In this document: positions 25,813 through 34,359 of the stretch, in pieces
How positions within the stretch are numbered: position 1 is the first letter of the stretch
How the letters are laid out: each line of letters starts with the position of its first letter
From: RUG11237 sp050874665
GTDB lineage: Bacteria > Bacillota > Clostridia > Lachnospirales > Lachnospiraceae
Length of the DNA: 38,920 bases
Assembly: GCA_050874665.1 (NCBI GenBank)
Contig: JBNMLC010000021.1
Coordinates: forward strand, 1-38,920
Reading direction: 5' to 3'
Program-made: the position numbers and the translations under genes
The notes under the pieces: model-generated
Seen by the model: the letters and a program-made list of their open reading frames with translations, nothing else
What the model was told of the DNA's origin: nothing
The model's database searches: none

Positions 25813-27090
25813 ATGAACATTACAAGAAAAAAAGGATTAAAAGGGGAAATTACTGTACCCGGAGATAAATCTATTTCCCACAGAGCCGTTATGTTTGGTG
25901 CCTTATCAAAAGGAACCACCGAAGTAACCAACTTCTTACAGGGAGCTGACTGCCTTTCTACCATTGACTGTTTCCGCAAGCTTGGCGTGGAAATTGAAAA
26001 CACTCCGGAGCATATTTTAATTCATGGAAAAGGACTTCATGGTTTCAGTGAATCCAAAGTTCAGCTTGATACCGGAAACAGCGGCACTACCACAAGATTA
26101 ATTTCCGGAATTTTAGCCGGACAAAAATTCCGTACTACTTTAACCGGAGATGCTTCTATATGCAAACGTCCCATGGGAAGAATCATCAAACCCTTATCCG
26201 AAATGGGAGCAGATATTAAAAGTATAAACGGAAACAACTGTGCACCTTTAGAAATTAATCCAAGTGCATTACATGGTATCCACTATAACTCCCCTGTTGC
26301 ATCTGCTCAGGTAAAATCAGCCATTTTACTTGCTGGACTTTATGCAGACGGAACTACTAAAGTGACAGAACCATACCTTTCCAGAAATCATTCTGAAATT
26401 ATGTTAAACTTCTTTGGTGCTACTGTTTCCACGAAGGACACTACCATTTCCATTGAACCGGAGCCTTTATTAGAAGGTCGTAAAGTCGTTGTTCCAGGAG
26501 ATATATCTTCTGCAGCTTACTTTATAGTAGCAGGACTGATTACTCCAGATTCAGAGATTTTAATTAAAAACGTTGGAATTAATCCGACCAGAGATGGGAT
26601 CATACAGGTATGCAAAGCTATGGGCGCAGATATCGAGGTATTAAACATAAATGATGCCAACGGAGAACCTACCGCTGATGTTTTAGTAAAGTACAGTAAA
26701 CTTCACGGAATCACTATCGAAGGTGCCATCATACCGACCTTGATTGATGAGCTTCCAATTATTGCAGTACTTGCCTGCTTTGCAGAAGGCACTACTGTCA
26801 TTAAAGATGCCGCAGAATTAAAAGTAAAAGAATCTAACCGCATTGATGTAATGGTAAATAATTTATCTTCCATGAAGGCAGACATTACCGCTACAGAAGA
26901 TGGTATGATTATTCATGGCGGCAAACCTTTAAAAGGTGCTGTCATTGAAAGTAATTTAGACCATCGAATTGCCATGTCTTTTGCCATTGCCGGCATGAAT
27001 GCAGAAGGCACTACTACTATCTTACATAGTGACTGTGTGAATATTTCTTACCCTACCTTTTATCAGGATTTAGAGAAGTTATATTCTTAA
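25813..27090 (+). CDS. aroA: 3-phosphoshikimate 1-carboxyvinyltransferase (EPSP synthase)
   Basis: The 425-residue shikimate-pathway enzyme joins shikimate 3-phosphate and phosphoenolpyruvate. Motifs include VPGDKSISHRAVMFGALSKG, LDTGNSGTTTRLISGILAG, TGDASICKRPMGRIIKPL, SAQVKSAILLAGLYADG and the late LKVKESNRIDVMVNNL and LDHRIAMSFAIAG blocks. The Ala of the usual GNAGTA-type loop is Ser here (GNSGTT), as in class II enzymes. GGAGG lies 9 bases before the ATG. It forms an operon with tyrA and ends at a strong terminator. Confidence 0.96.
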   Translation: MNITRKKGLKGEITVPGDKSISHRAVMFGALSKGTTEVTNFLQGADCLSTIDCFRKLGVEIENTPEHILIHGKGLHGFSESKVQLDTGNSGTTTRLISGILAGQKFRTTLTGDASICKRPMGRIIKPLSEMGADIKSINGNNCAPLEINPSALHGIHYNSPVASAQVKSAILLAGLYADGTTKVTEPYLSRNHSEIMLNFFGATVSTKDTTISIEPEPLLEGRKVVVPGDISSAAYFIVAGLITPDSEILIKNVGINPTRDGIIQVCKAMGADIEVLNINDANGEPTADVLVKYSKLHGITIEGAIIPTLIDELPIIAVLACFAEGTTVIKDAAELKVKESNRIDVMVNNLSSMKADITATEDGMIIHGGKPLKGAVIESNLDHRIAMSFAIAGMNAEGTTTILHSDCVNISYPTFYQDLEKLYS

Positions 27091-27102
27091 AATTTTATAC
27101 CA

Positions 27103-27142
27103 AAAACCGCAGCCTGAAATTTTGCTTCAGGCTGCGGTTTTT
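27103..27142 (+). terminator. Rho-independent terminator of tyrA-aroA
   Basis: AAAACCGCAGCCTGAA (27103-27118) pairs perfectly with TTCAGGCTGCGGTTTT (27126-27141) around 7 bases, followed by further T. Being symmetrical it could act in both directions. Confidence 0.92.
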
Positions 27143-27204
27143 TATAAGCACATTGTTACATTTTCTCTTTTCTTTCTCTTCTATTCTTTTTTCCTTCTTC
27201 CACT

Positions 27205-27232
27205 AACACCTTACCAACTTTCACATATACTA
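27205..27232 (+). promoter_or_regulatory. Candidate mother-cell sigma-like promoter
   Basis: CATATACTA (27224-27232) fits the CATAnnnTA -10 of sigma-K, with AACA at 27205-27208 15 bases upstream. The gene start is 30 bases downstream. No sigma-A -35 is evident in the pyrimidine-rich upstream stretch 27145-27200. Confidence 0.35.
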
Positions 27233-27261
27233 TATTAAAACACAGGAAAGGGGGGCTTAAA

Positions 27262-27594
27262 ATGAGCATGCCAAAAATTGAATGTTCGCACATTGATAAA
27301 TGTTGCGCAGCAAATTCTCTTTTGCAGTCCATTGCACTGGAAGAAACTGCTATTTCACATATTCTAAATGCAGAAGGTGAAAAGTTGCAAAAAGCAATTT
27401 CTCTCCATGACTGCTGTCATGAAGATTTACTTGCCGTAAACAAATCTGTGGAAGACATGGTAGATAAAATCACTGCACTTGAAATTGTGTTAAAATCAAA
27501 ACTGGATTTAATAAAACCAATTTTAGATGATTGTGGTAAACCACATAAAGGCTGTACGGATGACTGTGATAAGCCATCAAAACCGGTATTTTAA
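27262..27594 (+). CDS. Small Cys-containing protein with SIALEETAISHILNAEGEKLQ motif
   Basis: A 110-residue soluble protein. The N-terminal part has several Cys (ECSHIDKCCAAN), followed by a helical segment with SIALEETAISHILNAEGEKLQ, a motif I associate with small and surface or spore-linked proteins of Clostridia. Another helix (LALEIVLKSKL-like, near residues 70-85) and a Cys/Lys/Pro tail (DDCGKPHKGCTDDCDKP) complete it. No signal peptide. AAAGGGGGG lies 6 bases before the ATG. It is a single gene between a terminator and a hairpin. A spore-coat or exosporium role is an inference from composition and the promoter-like element. Confidence 0.7.
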   Translation: MSMPKIECSHIDKCCAANSLLQSIALEETAISHILNAEGEKLQKAISLHDCCHEDLLAVNKSVEDMVDKITALEIVLKSKLDLIKPILDDCGKPHKGCTDDCDKPSKPVF

Positions 27595-27601
27595 TTGTAA
27601 C

Positions 27602-27622
27602 GGCAGGGGAACTTCCCCTGCC
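27602..27622. terminator. GC-rich hairpin between convergent genes
   Basis: GGCAGGGGA and TCCCCTGCC form a perfect 9-pair stem with a 3-base loop, 8 bases after the stop of the small Cys gene. There is no run of T on either side, so termination is likely but not certain. Confidence 0.55.
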
Positions 27623-27671
27623 ACAACTTTGGAATGGATATTAGCTTTCACTTTACTTCCAGTTTTCTTCT

Positions 27672-28532
27672 TTATTCATTTGGCTTTTGGTAAAATCTAC
27701 CATAAATCTGCTCTGTCTTCATAACATTCACAAAAGCCTTCGGGTCTGCTTCTTTGACTGCACGGATAACCTTTTTGGTTTCCGCACTTGAAACAACGGA
27801 ATATACGACTTTATGCTCCCGATGCTCGTAAGAACCTTCCCCCTCCATAATGGTTGCGGAATGGTTGCAGGTAATTGCAATCGCCTCATATACTTCTTTA
27901 GCCCGATTGGTAACAATAAATAAGGTTTCCTGTTGATATTTTTTATACAACACATGTAACACCTGAGTAGATGCATACTGAAAAATAATAGAGTACAATG
28001 CTTTGTCCCAACCAAATAAAATACCCGCCAAAGCAAGAATCACCACATTAAATCCCAATACCATATGAAAGGAATCCATTTCCTTTTTCTCTGAGAGATA
28101 AATGGCAATAAAATCTGTTCCACCGGTCGTTGCATTGACTGCAAGACACAGACTGATTACAAATCCATTGATTATTCCACCAAATATACTGATTAAAAGT
28201 GTATCATATGTAATTACATATCCCGGTATGATGTCTGTCAGCACACTGGTAAGCACAATCATCAGACAAGAATAAAGGGTGAATTTCTTTCCTATATACC
28301 GAAATCCTATATACACCGGAACAGCATTTAATAACAGATTGACCAGCGTATATGGAATTTCTACTTGAAAAAACATTTGTACTATTCTTTGCAGTAAAAG
28401 GGTTAATCCTGTCGCACCGCCCGGATACAAACCTCCCGTTCGCACAAAGGATTTGATATTTGCTGCCATCAGTACGGAGGCAATACATATAATTATAATT
28501 CTCTTTCCGTCTTCCTTTTTACTAAATGTCAT
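27672..28532 (-). CDS. yitT: YitT family membrane protein
   Basis: The 286-residue protein has the N-terminal YitT membrane domain of about five to six segments (MAANIKSFVRTGGLYPGGATGLTLLLQ near 18-45; FGGIINGFVISLCLAVNATTGGTDFIA near 115-142). A C-terminal cytosolic DUF2179-type domain contains ALYSIIFQYASTQVLHVLY and the HREHKVVYSVVSSAE block. The GGxxPGG/GGTDF glycine motifs are family hallmarks. The biochemical function of the family is unknown; transport is suspected. It starts 43 bases after queA on the same strand and may be cotranscribed. Confidence 0.93.
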   Translation of the reverse strand: MTFSKKEDGKRIIIICIASVLMAANIKSFVRTGGLYPGGATGLTLLLQRIVQMFFQVEIPYTLVNLLLNAVPVYIGFRYIGKKFTLYSCLMIVLTSVLTDIIPGYVITYDTLLISIFGGIINGFVISLCLAVNATTGGTDFIAIYLSEKKEMDSFHMVLGFNVVILALAGILFGWDKALYSIIFQYASTQVLHVLYKKYQQETLFIVTNRAKEVYEAIAITCNHSATIMEGEGSYEHREHKVVYSVVSSAETKKVIRAVKEADPKAFVNVMKTEQIYGRFYQKPNE

Positions 28533-28575
28533 ATTTCCCCTCCCCGTATATGAAAAACCTGATGATTACTTATTT

Positions 28576-29601
28576 TCAAAAAAGAAACATAGCATCCCCA
28601 AAGCTAAAGAAGCGATATCCTTCCTTTACGGCTACATCATAAGCATGTAATACGTTTTCTCTTCCGGCAAAGGCTGACACTAACATTAAAAGGGTGGACT
28701 GCGGTAAATGGAAATTTGTAATCAGTGCATCAATCATTTTGAATTGGTATCCCGGGTAAATAAATATATCCGTATTTCCACTTTTCGCCTGCAGAATTCC
28801 ATTTTCATCCGTTGCTGATTCCAAAGTACGGGTACTGGTGGTACCTACTGCAATCACTCTTCCACCATTCTGTTTCGCCTCGTTAATCTTTTTTGCTTCT
28901 GCTTCCTCAATATGATAAAATTCCGAATGCATATGATGCTCTAACACATTTTCCACCTTCACCGGCCGAAACGTTCCCAATCCTACATGCAAGGTAACAT
29001 GAGCAATGGTCACACCCATAGCTTCAATCTGTTGTAATAATTCCTTTGTAAAATGAAGTCCCGCTGTCGGTGCTGCTGCAGAGCCTTCTTCCTTAGCATA
29101 TACCGTCTGATAACGGTTTTTGTCCTTTAACTGATGCGTGATGTAAGGTGGCAGCGGCATCTGTCCAAGCCTGTCTAAAATCTCCTCGAAAATTCCTTCG
29201 TAAGAAAACTGTACCAGGCGGTTTCCTTCCTCTACTTCGTCAATGATTTCTCCCTTCAAAATACCATCACCAAAGCTGATTTTTGCACCTTTTCTTGCCT
29301 TTCTTCCAGGCTTTACAAGTGTTTCCCAGACATCATTTTCTTTGCGCTTTAACAGCAAAAGTTCTATCTTTGCACCGGTTTCCTCTTTGATGCCAATCAG
29401 TCTTGCCGGTAATACCTTTGTGTTATTAATTACAAGACAATCGCCTTTTTTCAGATAATCTGTTATATTCCGGAAAATTTTATGTTCTATTTCACCGCTT
29501 TCCCGATGCAATACCATCAATCTAGAATCGGAACGATTTTCTAATGGGTCTTGCGCAATTTGTTCCTCCGGTAAATAAAAATCAAAATCTTTTACATTCA
29601 T
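28576..29601 (-). CDS. queA: S-adenosylmethionine:tRNA ribosyltransferase-isomerase
   Basis: The 341-residue enzyme transfers and isomerises the ribosyl group of SAM onto 7-aminomethyl-7-deazaguanine in tRNA, forming epoxyqueuosine. Blocks include FDFYLPEEQIAQDP, NNTKVLPARLIG, AAPTAGLHFTKELL, VTLHVGLGTFRPV, TTSTRTLESA and LITNFHLPQSTLLMLVSAFAG. AGGAGA precedes the ATG. It stands behind the pheT terminator/promoter element and before yitT. No other queuosine gene is in the window. Confidence 0.96.
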   Translation of the reverse strand: MNVKDFDFYLPEEQIAQDPLENRSDSRLMVLHRESGEIEHKIFRNITDYLKKGDCLVINNTKVLPARLIGIKEETGAKIELLLLKRKENDVWETLVKPGRKARKGAKISFGDGILKGEIIDEVEEGNRLVQFSYEGIFEEILDRLGQMPLPPYITHQLKDKNRYQTVYAKEEGSAAAPTAGLHFTKELLQQIEAMGVTIAHVTLHVGLGTFRPVKVENVLEHHMHSEFYHIEEAEAKKINEAKQNGGRVIAVGTTSTRTLESATDENGILQAKSGNTDIFIYPGYQFKMIDALITNFHLPQSTLLMLVSAFAGRENVLHAYDVAVKEGYRFFSFGDAMFLF

Positions 29602-29623
29602 GTTTTTTCTCCTACTCTATCTT

Positions 29624-29665
29624 AAAAATCCGTTATACCAATCACTTACATTAGTATAACGGATT
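29624..29665 (-). terminator. Terminator-like hairpin between pheT and queA
   Basis: On the minus strand AATCCGTTATAC (29665-29654) pairs perfectly with GTATAACGGATT (29638-29627) over a 15-base loop, followed by TTT. It lies just after pheT. Its 5' arm overlaps the probable queA -10. Confidence 0.7.
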
Positions 29666-29681
29666 CTATGCTAAATTACAA
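29653..29681 (-). promoter_or_regulatory. Probable queA promoter
   Basis: On the minus strand TTGTAA (29681-29676), 17 bases, TATACT (29658-29653). The -10 is inside the 5' arm of the hairpin above. Confidence 0.5.
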
Positions 29682-29687
29682 ATTGAT

Positions 29688-32108
29688 TTACTGTCTTAAT
29701 TCAATTCCCATACTTTCTAAACCGTTTAGAATTTTTTTCATTGCAGCCGTAATATCAGCTTCTTCTAAAGTTCTGTCCTTCGCTCTAAATACAATAGAAT
29801 AAGCTACTGACTTGTATCCTGCTTTAATCTGAGCACCCTCATAAATATCAAACAAGGAATAGCTCTCTAAGATTTTTCCGCCACGCTGTTCGATGACTTC
29901 TTCAATCTGTCCTACCAGAATTTCTTTTGGAACAGTCATACTGATATCTCTGGTTACTGCAGGGAATTTTGCAATACCTTCGTATTTGCGGTCAAACGTT
30001 GCTTTCTCTGTAACTGATGGCATATCAATAACGGCAATATACGCTTTCTCGCCAATACCATAAATATCAGCAACCTCCGGATGGACTTCTCCTAAATATC
30101 CTACCACTTCACCGTCATAAATAATATTTGCCTGTCTGCCCGGATGAAGGAAAGTTTTTTCTGCATCCGGATCATACTGTGCCTTATTATGAAGTCCGAT
30201 TTTTTCGAAAAATTCTTCTACCACACCTTTCATGGTAAAGAAATCTCCATCTCCATAAAATCCTAACGTAAACTGCATTCTCTCGTCTGGAAGCTCTGTC
30301 AGAGGCAATGCTTTCGGCAGATAAATATTTCCTAATTCATACAAACGTACATTTTTATTTCTTCTGTTATAATTAGTTGCGAGAGAAGTCAGCATACCAT
30401 TTAATGAAATCGTACGCATGATACTGAAATCTTCTCCTAACGGATTGGAAATAAGAATCGCCTGTCTTTCTTTCGCATCTTCCGGTAACAGTAATTTGTC
30501 AAATACTTTTGGACTTTCGAAGGAATAACACATTCCCTGGCTAAATCCACAAAACTCTGCAATATCCCTTGCCACACTTTCAATTCTCTTGTCAAACGGC
30601 AACTTACCTGTGGTAGCTTCTCCGGTTGGTAATGTGGTCGGAATATTATCATATCCATAAAATCTCGCTACTTCCTCTGCAATATCTGCAGGACGAAGTA
30701 AATCCTGACGCCAGGAAGGTACAACAATCTCTTTTGCTGCTTCGTCATATCCTAAATCGATTTTCTTGAAATAAGAAAGCATCGTCTTTTCATCAATATC
30801 CGTTCCCAGCAAACGATTTACATAATCCGGATCAAATTTCACACGGTTTCCTTCTCTTTTCACAGGATAAATATCAACCATACCGCCGACTACTTCACCT
30901 GCACCCAGTTCTTCAATTAACTGACATGCTCTATTCATTGCAAGTTCTGCGGTATTTGGATCCAACCCTTTTTCGAATTTAGAAGATGCATCTGTTCTAA
31001 GTCCTACTCTTTTACTGGATAAACGAATGTTCGTTCCATCAAAGCATGCCGCCTCAAAAAGCATAGTAGAAACCTGATCCGTAATCATAGAGTTTTCTCC
31101 ACCCATAATACCGGCAATTCCTACTGACTTTTCTCCATCACAAATCATTAAAACTTCTTCGTCCAAAGTTCTTTCCTGACCATCTAAAGTCACAAATTTC
31201 TCTCCATTTTCTGCACGCTTTACTACAATTTCTTTTCCGGCAATGGTTTCTAAATCGTAGGCATGCATTGGTTGACCAAATTCCTCCATCACATAATTAG
31301 TGATATCTACTACATTATTGATTGGACGAATTCCGTGGGCTGAAAGTCTTCTTTGCATCCACTTTGGTGAAGGTGCAATCTTAATATTTTTTACAACTCT
31401 TGCGCAGTATCTCTTACAAAGGTCTGTATCTTTTACAGTAACTTTAATATAATCATTTACATCTTCATTGTTTCCTGTTTTTGTAATTACAGGGGGCTTA
31501 AATTCTTTATCAAAAGTTGCTGCTGCCTCTCTCGCAATACCAATGACACTGAAACAATCCACTCTGTTTGATGTGATTTCGTATTCAACCACAGCATCAT
31601 CCAGCCCAAGTGCTTGAATAGCACTTTCACCAACCACGGCATCATCATCAAACACATAAATTCCATCTTCAGGTGCTTCCGGATAAAACTCTCTGCTAGA
31701 ACCTAATTCTTCAATAGAGCAAAGCATACCATTGCTTTCCACACCACGAAGTTTTCCTTTTTTTATTTTTACACCACCCGGTGTCTTCTTGCCGTCATGT
31801 CCGCCTGCCACACGTCCGCCATCTAATACAACCGGAATTTTCATGCCCTCTTTCACATTTTGTGCCCCGGTAACGATCTGAATTGGTTCCCCTTGACCAA
31901 TATCAATCTGACATACCACCAATTTATCTGCATCCGGATGCTTTTCAATCTTTTGAATCTGTCCGATTACAATCTTTTCTAAGTCTGCATCTAATTTTAC
32001 AAAGCCTTCTCCCTTTGAGCCCGAAAGTGTCATTGCATCCATATATTCCTGTGCCTCCACATCTAAATCAGGCACATACGCTTTTATCCAAGCTAATGAT
32101 GTATTCAT
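29688..32108 (-). CDS. pheT: Phenylalanyl-tRNA synthetase beta subunit
   Basis: The 806-residue subunit has the N-terminal tRNA-binding OB domain (VIGQIQKIEKHPDADKLVVCQIDIGQGEPIQIVTGAQNV). The B3/B4 editing domain (RPINNVVDITNYVMEEFGQPMHAYD), the B5 domain with GRRN-type segments, the catalytic-like core (YNRRNKNVRLYELGNIY) and the C-terminal FDX-ACB anticodon-binding domain (KFPAVTRDISMTVP) follow. Length and order are normal for the (alpha-beta)2 enzyme. It follows pheS by 56 bases under the same T-box. Confidence 0.97.
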   Translation of the reverse strand: MNTSLAWIKAYVPDLDVEAQEYMDAMTLSGSKGEGFVKLDADLEKIVIGQIQKIEKHPDADKLVVCQIDIGQGEPIQIVTGAQNVKEGMKIPVVLDGGRVAGGHDGKKTPGGVKIKKGKLRGVESNGMLCSIEELGSSREFYPEAPEDGIYVFDDDAVVGESAIQALGLDDAVVEYEITSNRVDCFSVIGIAREAAATFDKEFKPPVITKTGNNEDVNDYIKVTVKDTDLCKRYCARVVKNIKIAPSPKWMQRRLSAHGIRPINNVVDITNYVMEEFGQPMHAYDLETIAGKEIVVKRAENGEKFVTLDGQERTLDEEVLMICDGEKSVGIAGIMGGENSMITDQVSTMLFEAACFDGTNIRLSSKRVGLRTDASSKFEKGLDPNTAELAMNRACQLIEELGAGEVVGGMVDIYPVKREGNRVKFDPDYVNRLLGTDIDEKTMLSYFKKIDLGYDEAAKEIVVPSWRQDLLRPADIAEEVARFYGYDNIPTTLPTGEATTGKLPFDKRIESVARDIAEFCGFSQGMCYSFESPKVFDKLLLPEDAKERQAILISNPLGEDFSIMRTISLNGMLTSLATNYNRRNKNVRLYELGNIYLPKALPLTELPDERMQFTLGFYGDGDFFTMKGVVEEFFEKIGLHNKAQYDPDAEKTFLHPGRQANIIYDGEVVGYLGEVHPEVADIYGIGEKAYIAVIDMPSVTEKATFDRKYEGIAKFPAVTRDISMTVPKEILVGQIEEVIEQRGGKILESYSLFDIYEGAQIKAGYKSVAYSIVFRAKDRTLEEADITAAMKKILNGLESMGIELRQ

Positions 32109-32164
32109 CTGTTTTTTCCTCTTTTCTCTATAATCTTTTTCTACGTTCGGTTTGAACCGGAAAG

Positions 32165-33184
32165 TTAAAACTGTTTCAAGAAACGGGCATCGTTTTCATA
32201 TAATAAACGCATATCATCAATTTCATATTTCAACAATGCAATTCTCTCTAATCCAACACCAAATGCAAATCCCGAATATTCTTCCGGATCAATGCCGCAC
32301 ATTTCCAGTACATGTGGATGAACCATACCGCAGCCTAAAATCTCAATCCAGCCTTCCCCCTTACAGAAGCGACAGCCTTTACCACCACATTTAAAGCAGC
32401 TTACGTCTACTTCTGCACTTGGCTCTGTGAATGGAAAATGATGTGGACGGAATTTAATTTTTGTGTCTTTTCCAAACAACTCTTTCACAAACACTTCCAA
32501 AGTTCCCTTTAAATCAGCAAATGTCACATTTTTGTCAATGACGAGTCCTTCAATCTGATGGAATGACGGAGAATGTGTCGCATCTACTTCATCTGCACGG
32601 AACACACGTCCCGGAGCAATCATACGAATTGGAAGTTTTCCCTGCTCCATTACACGAGCCTGTACTGGAGATGTCTGTGTTCTAAGTACAATCTCTTTAT
32701 TAATATAAAAGGTGTCCTGTTCATCCTTTGCCGGGTGATTTGCCGGAATATTCAACTTTTCAAAATTATATAAATCATATTCTACTTCCGGACCTTCCAT
32801 AACCTCATAACCCATTCCGATAAAGATTCTTTCTACCTCTTCCTGTGCTATGGTATTTGGATGACGATGTCCCACATTATTTTTCTTTGCCGGAAGTGTA
32901 ACGTCAATAACTTCTCTCTTTAACTGTGCTTCTCTTGCAACTTTTTCTAATTTTGTTTTGGTTTCCTCTAAAATAGTTTCAATTGCCTGTCTTGTTTCAT
33001 TAACTAACTGGCCTACCATTGGTCTTTCTTCCTGCGGCACATCTTTCATGCCCTTTAATACACTGGTAAGCTCACCCTTTTTTCCGAGAAAATTAACTCG
33101 TACATCATTCAGTTTTTCTAATGCATCAGAAGCTTCAATCTGTCTAATTGCCTCTTCCCGAATTGCTTTTAATTTGTCTTTCAT
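32165..33184 (-). CDS. pheS: Phenylalanyl-tRNA synthetase alpha subunit
   Basis: The 339-residue class II catalytic subunit has an N-terminal coiled coil (1-85), HRHPNTIAQEEVERIF-type motif 1 region near 105-120, motif 2 around SFHQIEGLVID, and motif 3 in FGVGLERIALLKY. A Cys cluster (CFKCGGKGCRFCKGEGW) typical of Gram-positive PheS lies before motif 3. It is first in the pheST operon, about 110 bases after the T-box terminator. Confidence 0.97.
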   Translation of the reverse strand: MKDKLKAIREEAIRQIEASDALEKLNDVRVNFLGKKGELTSVLKGMKDVPQEERPMVGQLVNETRQAIETILEETKTKLEKVAREAQLKREVIDVTLPAKKNNVGHRHPNTIAQEEVERIFIGMGYEVMEGPEVEYDLYNFEKLNIPANHPAKDEQDTFYINKEIVLRTQTSPVQARVMEQGKLPIRMIAPGRVFRADEVDATHSPSFHQIEGLVIDKNVTFADLKGTLEVFVKELFGKDTKIKFRPHHFPFTEPSAEVDVSCFKCGGKGCRFCKGEGWIEILGCGMVHPHVLEMCGIDPEEYSGFAFGVGLERIALLKYEIDDMRLLYENDARFLKQF

Positions 33185-33294
33185 GTTTTGAACTCCTTTT
33201 TATTTTTACTAACTTCCATACCGCCACAGTGTGCTCCTTACGGAGCGTTTTTACTTTATCCATATCATTTTGAAGGAATTTCCTATAAAATATA

Positions 33295-33546
33295 AAATAA
33301 AAATAGCTCCGCCCCATAAAGGGACGAAGCTTAATCCGCGGTACCACCCTGATTTCTGAAATATCAGACACTCATATGCGTAACGTGCATGACGTCGGTT
33401 CCTACTTAGTTTCAAAACCGCAGCTCTGGTGCGAATTTCATTTCCCTGCCTGAACGTAAGAAAGCTTACAGCCGCTGACTTTCTCTCTCTGAACGAAAAC
33501 AGAAAATTACTTGACACCTTCATTGCCTTTTCTTTTTAATTAATTC
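33295..33546 (-). promoter_or_regulatory. Phenylalanine T-box leader of pheST
   Basis: On the minus strand: a stem I with AGAGAGAGAAAGTC-type sequence, a specifier loop reading ATGAAATTCGC with UUC at 33435-33433 (Phe), and the T-box AGGGTGGTACCGCGG near 33352-33338. A terminator has arms AGCTTCGTCCC (33331-33321) and GGGGCGGAGCT (33315-33305), then ATTTTTATTTT. Uncharged tRNA-Phe should induce pheST. Between it and pheS (33185-33294) I see only a short GCTCC/GGAGC hairpin at 33233-33246. The gene-free stretch 33185-33597 is otherwise fully explained. Confidence 0.95.
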
Positions 33547-33552
33547 AAAATT

Positions 33553-33580
33553 ATTGTAGCACATAATCTGCGAATGTCAA
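33553..33580 (-). promoter_or_regulatory. Sigma-A-type promoter of pheST
   Basis: On the minus strand TTGACA (33580-33575), 16 bases, TACAAT (33558-33553). It starts 17 bases after the AIM24 stop. Confidence 0.85.
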
Positions 33581-33597
33581 GTATGTAATCACAATTA

Positions 33598-34347
33598 TTA
33601 TCCCCAGGTGCTACGATTTGGACGTTGTCCAAGACTTCCTCCGTCCATACCGAGGTTCACACCTGAATGACGTTCGGAAGGCTGTATTACCACAGATACC
33701 GGCTGACTTCCACTCCATTCAAAGGAATAAGACTCTCCGGATGCCTGACCAATAAGATTCTTCCAGGATAAATCCATTGTAACTTCCGGATCACAATGTC
33801 CACGCTGTCCCATCCAGCAAATTACTGCATCCGGATCTACCGTCAATGTTGTTCCGCTTTGAACATTGCTCAACACAATAGGATTTCCATCAGATAAAAT
33901 CACTGCATATGCATTATCACCTTTTCCTGTTAATGTAGAAGTGGCGAGTCCTTTTTGAGAAATAATACCTGCCCCAATAAATCTCACGCCGTATTCGCAA
34001 TCCTGTGTAAATGCTAAGATATTCTCTGATTCAACAGATACCGTTTCCCCTACAGCCAGTTTGTATACAATTACATGCTGTCCTGCATTAGCATAATAAG
34101 TAACACAATCCCCCGACATCATTACTTTCATCAAAGGCAGATTTTCACCGGTAACTCTACGCATAATAGAACCAACCAGTGCCTGACCTACATTATTCTG
34201 TGGTCCAAGTAAAAGCTTTTCGAATTTATAATTTTTTGCACCCAGATTTTCACCGCCGATAAATGCACCTGCCTTCGTAAAGAGCACATCGCTGCCCTTA
34301 CACGTAACCTTTAACGTTAATTCATTTATAGTTTCAAATGTTAACAT
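33598..34347 (-). CDS. AIM24/TIGR00266 family protein
   Basis: A 249-residue protein of the AIM24 (DUF124) beta-barrel family. Blocks are SDVLFTKAGAFIGGENLGAKN, VGSIMRRVTGENLPLMKV, YYANAGQHVIVYKLAVGETVSVESENILAF, FIGAGIISQKGLATSTLTGKGDNAYAV and DPDAVICWMGQ. The family is of unknown biochemical function and is named from a yeast mitochondrial homologue. AGGAGG lies 5 bases before the ATG. It starts 12 bases after terD, so the two form one transcription unit. The C-terminal tail (SERHSGVNLGMDGGSLGQRPNR) is Gly-rich and probably disordered. Confidence 0.88.
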   Translation of the reverse strand: MLTFETINELTLKVTCKGSDVLFTKAGAFIGGENLGAKNYKFEKLLLGPQNNVGQALVGSIMRRVTGENLPLMKVMMSGDCVTYYANAGQHVIVYKLAVGETVSVESENILAFTQDCEYGVRFIGAGIISQKGLATSTLTGKGDNAYAVILSDGNPIVLSNVQSGTTLTVDPDAVICWMGQRGHCDPEVTMDLSWKNLIGQASGESYSFEWSGSQPVSVVIQPSERHSGVNLGMDGGSLGQRPNRSTWG

Positions 34348-34359
34348 ATCTTCCTCCTA

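Noticed and set aside
33233..33246. GCTCC-TTAC-GGAGC hairpin before pheS
   Set aside because: The 5-pair stem followed by T on the plus strand is too weak to call an antisense terminator.
33144..33523. Two overlapping ORFs (75 and 90 codons) on the minus strand before pheS
   Set aside because: They lie inside the phenylalanine T-box leader and its downstream spacer; the RNA structure explains the sequence and neither has a good ribosome site.
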